This document shows, piece after piece, positions 56,501-62,500 of a stretch of 64,000 nt of DNA. The position numbers were made by a program, and so were the translations under genes. Location: NCBI GenBank assembly GCA_009760855.2, contig WPIO01000005.1, positions 8,280,001-8,344,000 on the forward strand, written 5' to 3'. The DNA is from Cristatella mucedo (taxonomy: Eukaryota; Bryozoa; Phylactolaemata; Cristatellidae). The notes beneath the pieces are model-generated. The model worked only from the letters and a program-made list of their open reading frames with translations. It had not been told where the DNA came from and ran no database searches. The number at the start of each line of letters is the position of its first letter. The first letter of the stretch is position 1.

Positions 56501-59500
56501 TGGCTTCAGTGCCGAATTTCGTGCACTAACTGACTCATTTTCTCATGTGCTTAACCCTACTCATACCAAAGGTCTCACATGCGATGCGATCAAATATACT
56601 CCTACAAGTTGATGCTATCATCCCCTATTTAAACCAAATTCTGCTTATCTGACCACGTGCAGATCTCATCCAGTCAATAATCTATGCCCTCCATTGCATC
56701 TAAAGTCACTGTGAAATCGCACAACCTCAAGACCCTTGACATCGATGCTGTCTGCTAGCAAATGTCTCCTTTGCCCCTGCTGCTCTATCCCCCTTCCGAC
56801 CTTTCATCATTGGTAGAATGCTACAAAACGATGCTAGTTACCCCCCCCCCCCCCCCCGCTCTCAGCCAGATGTCCTGTGGTTTACTGCAGACATTTAAAC
56901 TAGTTCTGCTAAGCAAAAGCTTAGAATAGCTTAGTATACACTAGATCAAGACTGACTGTCCATCGACTGACATACAAGGACTACTGTAGATCATACCAAT
57001 CGATCCTAGCTAAGGCCAAGTCTAGCTTTTATAATAATATTGTTTAATCACAGTTGCTCCATTCAAAAATGCTTATGTCTGCAATCAAGCATTTCTGTAA
57101 CTGCTCCCATGTTGGCTCCTTACCCAGTTATCCTAGTGGTGATCTAGCTGATCGCTTCCCCAACTTATTTTTCAGCAAGATAGACAAGATCAGAGAGTCC
57201 ATTCCAATGGTAGAAGCATCTTCTGGACTCCTGACCCTCAATAACAACCCCTCAGAGCACCCGTCCCTCAATTCCGTGCAGCACCTGAATGTCTACATTC
57301 AATTATTGAGTTAGTTATGGACAAACCAAGTGTGGTTCAGAAAAGGGGAAAACCTGCCGCTCAAAATCGGCTCTGCCAGCATATATCCTGAAGAATCTGT
57401 ACGTAATCTAGGTGTCTTGTTCCAAAGTGACCTTTCATTAGACGACCACATCAGCTCCACCATCAAGTCTGCCTGCATTCAGGTACATATCATTGCAAAA
57501 ATTCGGGCTTGCTTGGACAGGGATACTGCATCAAAAATGGTCTATGAATTTGTAACATCTCGTCTCGATTTCTGTAAGTCCCTGCTTGCTGGTTTACTGG
57601 TGTGCAATCAGGTGCTTACAGTTGGTGCAAAACTCTGCAGCCAGGCTTGTCTGTCGTGAGCGTCGCAGTTGTCGCATGACAGCTTCTTGCTGACCTGCAC
57701 TGGCTCCCAATCTAGCAGACTCTCCCATCATGCTAGGCATCTTACCACCCGCTTTTCCTAATCAAGTCATTTGGCTACACCTCGCACGAACCTCAAACCT
57801 TTAGAGACCATACTTTTAGTGTGCATGCTCTCAAAGCCTGGAGCTCACTTCCGACTGCCGTCACGACCTCCATGAATTGATATTTAAAAAAAAGCTAAAA
57901 ACTCGTCTATTTGTCACAGCATTTAGTGGGTCCTCGTGGTTCGTCCTTTGTGTGCATATGTGTGCTGACACTATGCATGTTGCCAATAATCCTTTTGCAT
58001 GCTTACCCTTTGTATCTCATTACTCATACTATCCTTGTTGACATTGTTCATGCTATTGCTAACCTTTTGATCACGCTTTTTTAACAGCATCTGTAGAGTG
58101 CCCAGAAAGGGATGAAGTTCCCTGAAGGCGAAATACAAATGTATTATTGGTATTATTATTATTGGACTAACTTGCAAATCTAGCTACAACATGTTCTGCC
58201 ATAGTTGTAAAAGTAAATTGAATTTATTTTTCACAGTTTTTGTGGGGCAGGCTTGTATTTTCACCCTGACGTTGACACCAACGAAGACTTTTTTCCGGAC
58301 GGAGCATGTTTAGATTTACTATGTCCGGACGATTTATTCATGGACTGTTCATCTCGGACGATTCATCCTGAGGACTTTTCATCCCCGAACGATTCATTCA
58401 GAAGAGTATTTAAACTTTTTAACATTACTGAAGGACTACACTGGAAACATTGTTAAAACAAATACCTTTAATTAGGGTTTAGGGTTTCTTGTCGGCATGA
58501 ACAGTCAGTGGATGAATAGCTAAGAATGAATCGTATGCGGATGAAACGTCCTCTGGATGAATCGTCCGGGATGAATTTGGTCCAATCTCAGCAAGAGTAT
58601 TAATGTGAATGAGAAAAGATCATCCAAGGAAGCACTGAAGTATGGGATACGACCGGGTTCTGGGCTTGGTCTGCTTCTCGTCAGAGATTATACTCTCCTT
58701 GTTGCCGATATGATCGCTAAGCATAATTTAGGCTTTCACTCCTATGCAGATGACACTCAGTAGTACCTTTGCTTTTATCCCTCGCTGCTCTCTAGCTCGA
58801 CGAACTCTATCAGCTCATTTCCTGAATGTTTTGTTGGCATCTGAACATTATTTATTGCAGCAAACCTTCTTTAGTTAAATGACGATAACACAGGTTTACT
58901 AGTTATGGGCAAACCAAGCGTGACTCATAAATTGATAATCTTAACACTCCAAATCGTATCTTGTGTTTGATCTGCACGAAATCGTGGTATCCTGTTCCGA
59001 AGTGACCTTAATTGGTCACTTGGGAACAGGACACCGAGATTAAGTTCTCTCAGGGTGTTCTTAAAACGATTTTTACTACTACTGCTTGCCTGCACAGTCA
59101 CTTAGCGGCAAAGTGATTTGAGGATATTTACGTATGACCCAATAGATAACTCCTTATTTAAGGAAAAACTTTGCTCTCGACCTGCTTGTGCCTTGGGTAT
59201 ATCTTGTGACAGCCTTTGAAGCGATGGGTAGTGCAGATGTAAATGTTCGACAAATGCTCGGTTGTAAAATGTATGTAACCAAAGCAGAGTTGACATGCTC
59301 GACAGAGCTTAGGATTGTGCCCATGGCAACAATGCACGAAAAATGAACCCGCTTCACGAAGAATGCTGAACATCAACACCGGGAATGACAAAATCGGCGG
59401 TCGACTAACTGTTGAGTCATGAAATACCAAACAGGAGCAAATCGTTCTTGATAAGTGAGTGTACTGCGTTTGTGTACATGTCGTCAACTTTTACGTAGCC

Positions 59501-62500
59501 AGCTTCATCGAAAAGCAGAGCAGAAGCTATGGGTGCATCTATACGTGTGCAAGGACTCGTTAGCTAGTATACGTTGATGAATTTATTGACTGTGTTGTTT
59601 CTTTTGTCATTGTTTATGTATATTGTGGCGTTTATGTCGTGATGTGGTGTCAGCAGCCAATAGAAATTTCAAGCCAATAGAAATCTCAGCCAATTGAACT
59701 TGATGTTTGAAGCATGTCGTGTATTGTAGAGCTGTGCTACCGATGTGCATGAATTGAAACTGAAGGTTCTGGAGACATTTACACTTCTCGAGCAATGCCG
59801 ATCACTGCAGAGATGTTACAATCATCCGGAATATCAAGATCTTTTGAAGTCTCGCCCTCTTGACCACCTTCTAAAATCTAAATCACAGGTGTGTTGTGCA
59901 CTATTGCTCCTTCTTTAGCCCTTTTTACTGACGCATTGTATGGTAACCGTGCTAGTTGTGAATCTATTACTCCTCTTGATGTGGCTATTATAGACACTTC
60001 GTCCTCTTCGTTATGTGCTCTGTTGAAACTGCGTAATTTAGAACCAAGGCTTAGAGAAAGTCTGATCACGAGATTGCTAGCTGAGTCTGTCCAGACTGAG
60101 TTCTGATGCTTGGACAGCCTGCCACGGAAGAGCTCCCAATACCGATGACACAGTTGCAAAAGGTGATGCAGCGTGAATAAGTTGATGCCTGAAAATATAG
60201 GTACTTAACTAGACACTATAAATGCTAGGATATGCAATCAATCTGAAAGACAATATGAAGCCAGCCAAAAAAAACTAGGGACATTTAGGCTGGCATGGCG
60301 AAATTTGCATTGCTTTCACCTTGCAGAATAAGGGGAAATTTGAAGTATCTGTAGATTAATCAGATTAATGCTTGCAATTATGAAAAGTTTTGTTTTTGAG
60401 ATATTAATCTTCCCCATAACTGTCTGAATATGGTATCAGTTTTATAATATCGATCATCGGTAGCTTCCCTCATGGCCTTCTTGACTGGTTCTTTTTGTAG
60501 GCCATGTGTATCTTGAACTGATCCGATATTTAACCTTGAAGCATAGGTAACTGGATATCTTTTGGCATTGCTCAGTGTGACCCACTGGCAGCCTCGTCAT
60601 CCTGCTGGTCTTCTACCGGCAGTATAACCATCAACATGGTACTGGCTCTTGCTAATTCCCCTGTCGACCAGCCTATATCACATATTTTTCAGGAGGCTTG
60701 AGTTGTGGGTTTGCATCATCACACCCTCTGATGTGTCTCTGACCCTGACTGCCTTGTTTCCAATGCTAGCATAAGCATTTTTGTGTGAAACTGTTTGCTT
60801 GTAAGCAGGCTGTGACACAATTTTTCTTTTCTCAGGTTACTGATCTACTCACCTAATGTGTCCTTACTGTGCTTAGTCGAGAAGCCAGACAGCAGAAGCA
60901 GCATGCCTGCATACTGTCTGTCGTCGTGTTTTAGGAGGTGGAGAGGCTTTACCGCAGCGTGCAGCAGAGCCTGGATGACCTCTCCCAACGCATTGACGAT
61001 GACTGGGCCAATGTAGTTCAGCAGCAGCAGCTGCAGCGTCTGACACCCGGCAGAAGTGGCAGGTCCCCTGGCCGAGTCGGTGCCAGTCCTGCCCGAGCAC
61101 GGTTGCACCCCTCTGGCTCGGGATTGCGTGCCCTTGACTGCAACGACAAAATTTACTCGGCAACGAAGACTACAGAGCTCATTCTGCACTCTCAGGAGCT
61201 GCTTGCCGATGAGCTGACAAAGCGTCTGAAAGCGCTACACTTGGGTACTCCGTGCAGTGGCAGTGGTGCCACTTTTGTTCACAGGCAAGTCTGCTTTGAG
61301 GTCTCTTCTGAAGGATAACTTGTAAGGCAATCAAGAGTGAAAAATTGATATGGTTCTTGCTACTTTTTTTTTACACGTTGCAGCCGTCACGAACATGGTG
61401 ACCTATCGACAGAAGTATGTGCTGGTGGCAATGTCTCCAAAGCAAGCTTTGCTGCCGGTGGTGGTGAACCGGAAGCACCTTCGGGCAGCAGACCTCGCCG
61501 TCTGACGCCAGCAGCAAATGCCCTTTTGTGCCGCTATCTCGGCTCAAGGAAGGCTACAGACTCAGTGGCAGCAAAGCCTGCGAGTTTATCACTGTCAAAA
61601 GTAATTGCTGCCGAAAAGTTAAAGCAACAATTGACTTTGCTTCAACACACTTCTGGAAGTCTGCCAACAAGTAGGTTTAATTATGAATGTTGTGTTCTAT
61701 GCAGTAGCTACATACATGAATGTTGTGTTCTATGCAGTAGCTACATACTAGCATATACTTGGCGATATAGGTCTTCTTTTTTACTTTGCTAAAGCAAAAG
61801 CCTATATTGTTTTATTACATACAATTGCTAGCCTATGTGCTTTATTGATGTTGAGATTGTGATGCAAGAATGCACACCCCAGCTTATCACAGTGCTACGC
61901 CTAAATGTTGCCTGCTGGTACTAGGCTGGGGCGGGCTCCTCCCGACCATGTCTACCTATCGGAACGCAGCATTCCTGCTGCACGAGCCAAGACGCTAGCC
62001 AATCAAAGAGCAACTTGGTTTGAGTTCAGTTGCGTCTGAATGCTCCAAGTCGTTGCTGTTTTGGAAGACGCACACACTCAGACTCACACTCACACACACG
62101 CTTCGCAACATTGTGACGTGTTCGGAGTAAATTTATATGTGGCGACCAGCATTTGAGATTTTAATCATGTCCCTTAGGCTGGGATTCAGTATAGTTGCCA
62201 GTCACCGAACCTCCAGCTCCTTTGGTCTATAAATGTTGAGATCGTCATTTGAGAGCACGTACCCCAGCCTAAGGCAGTGCTGCACCTAAATGTTGTTGTC
62301 TGCCAGTACTAGGCTGGGACCCCCTCCCGACCTTCGCTAGCCATTAGGAATGCAGCATTCATGCTGCTAGGTGCGAGTAAAAACCGTAGCCAATCAGAGC
62401 GAGCGTTCCTGAGCTGCAGACGATGGAAGTTCCGGTTAGCATTAACGTCTGCAATTGAGTTGACTGGTTAAACTTAATTGAGCTCGGTTGTGTCAGAGTA

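Noticed and set aside
58470-58495. Telomere-like 'ttagggtttagggttt'
   Set aside because: Only about two units, inside a small inverted-repeat element; not a telomere or interstitial telomere array.
59891-60106. 71-codon frame after exon 11 as a further NUP214 exon
   Set aside because: The exon 11 donor and exon 12 acceptor join in phase, and the protein aligns without it. Its frame is not reachable in phase through a good acceptor.
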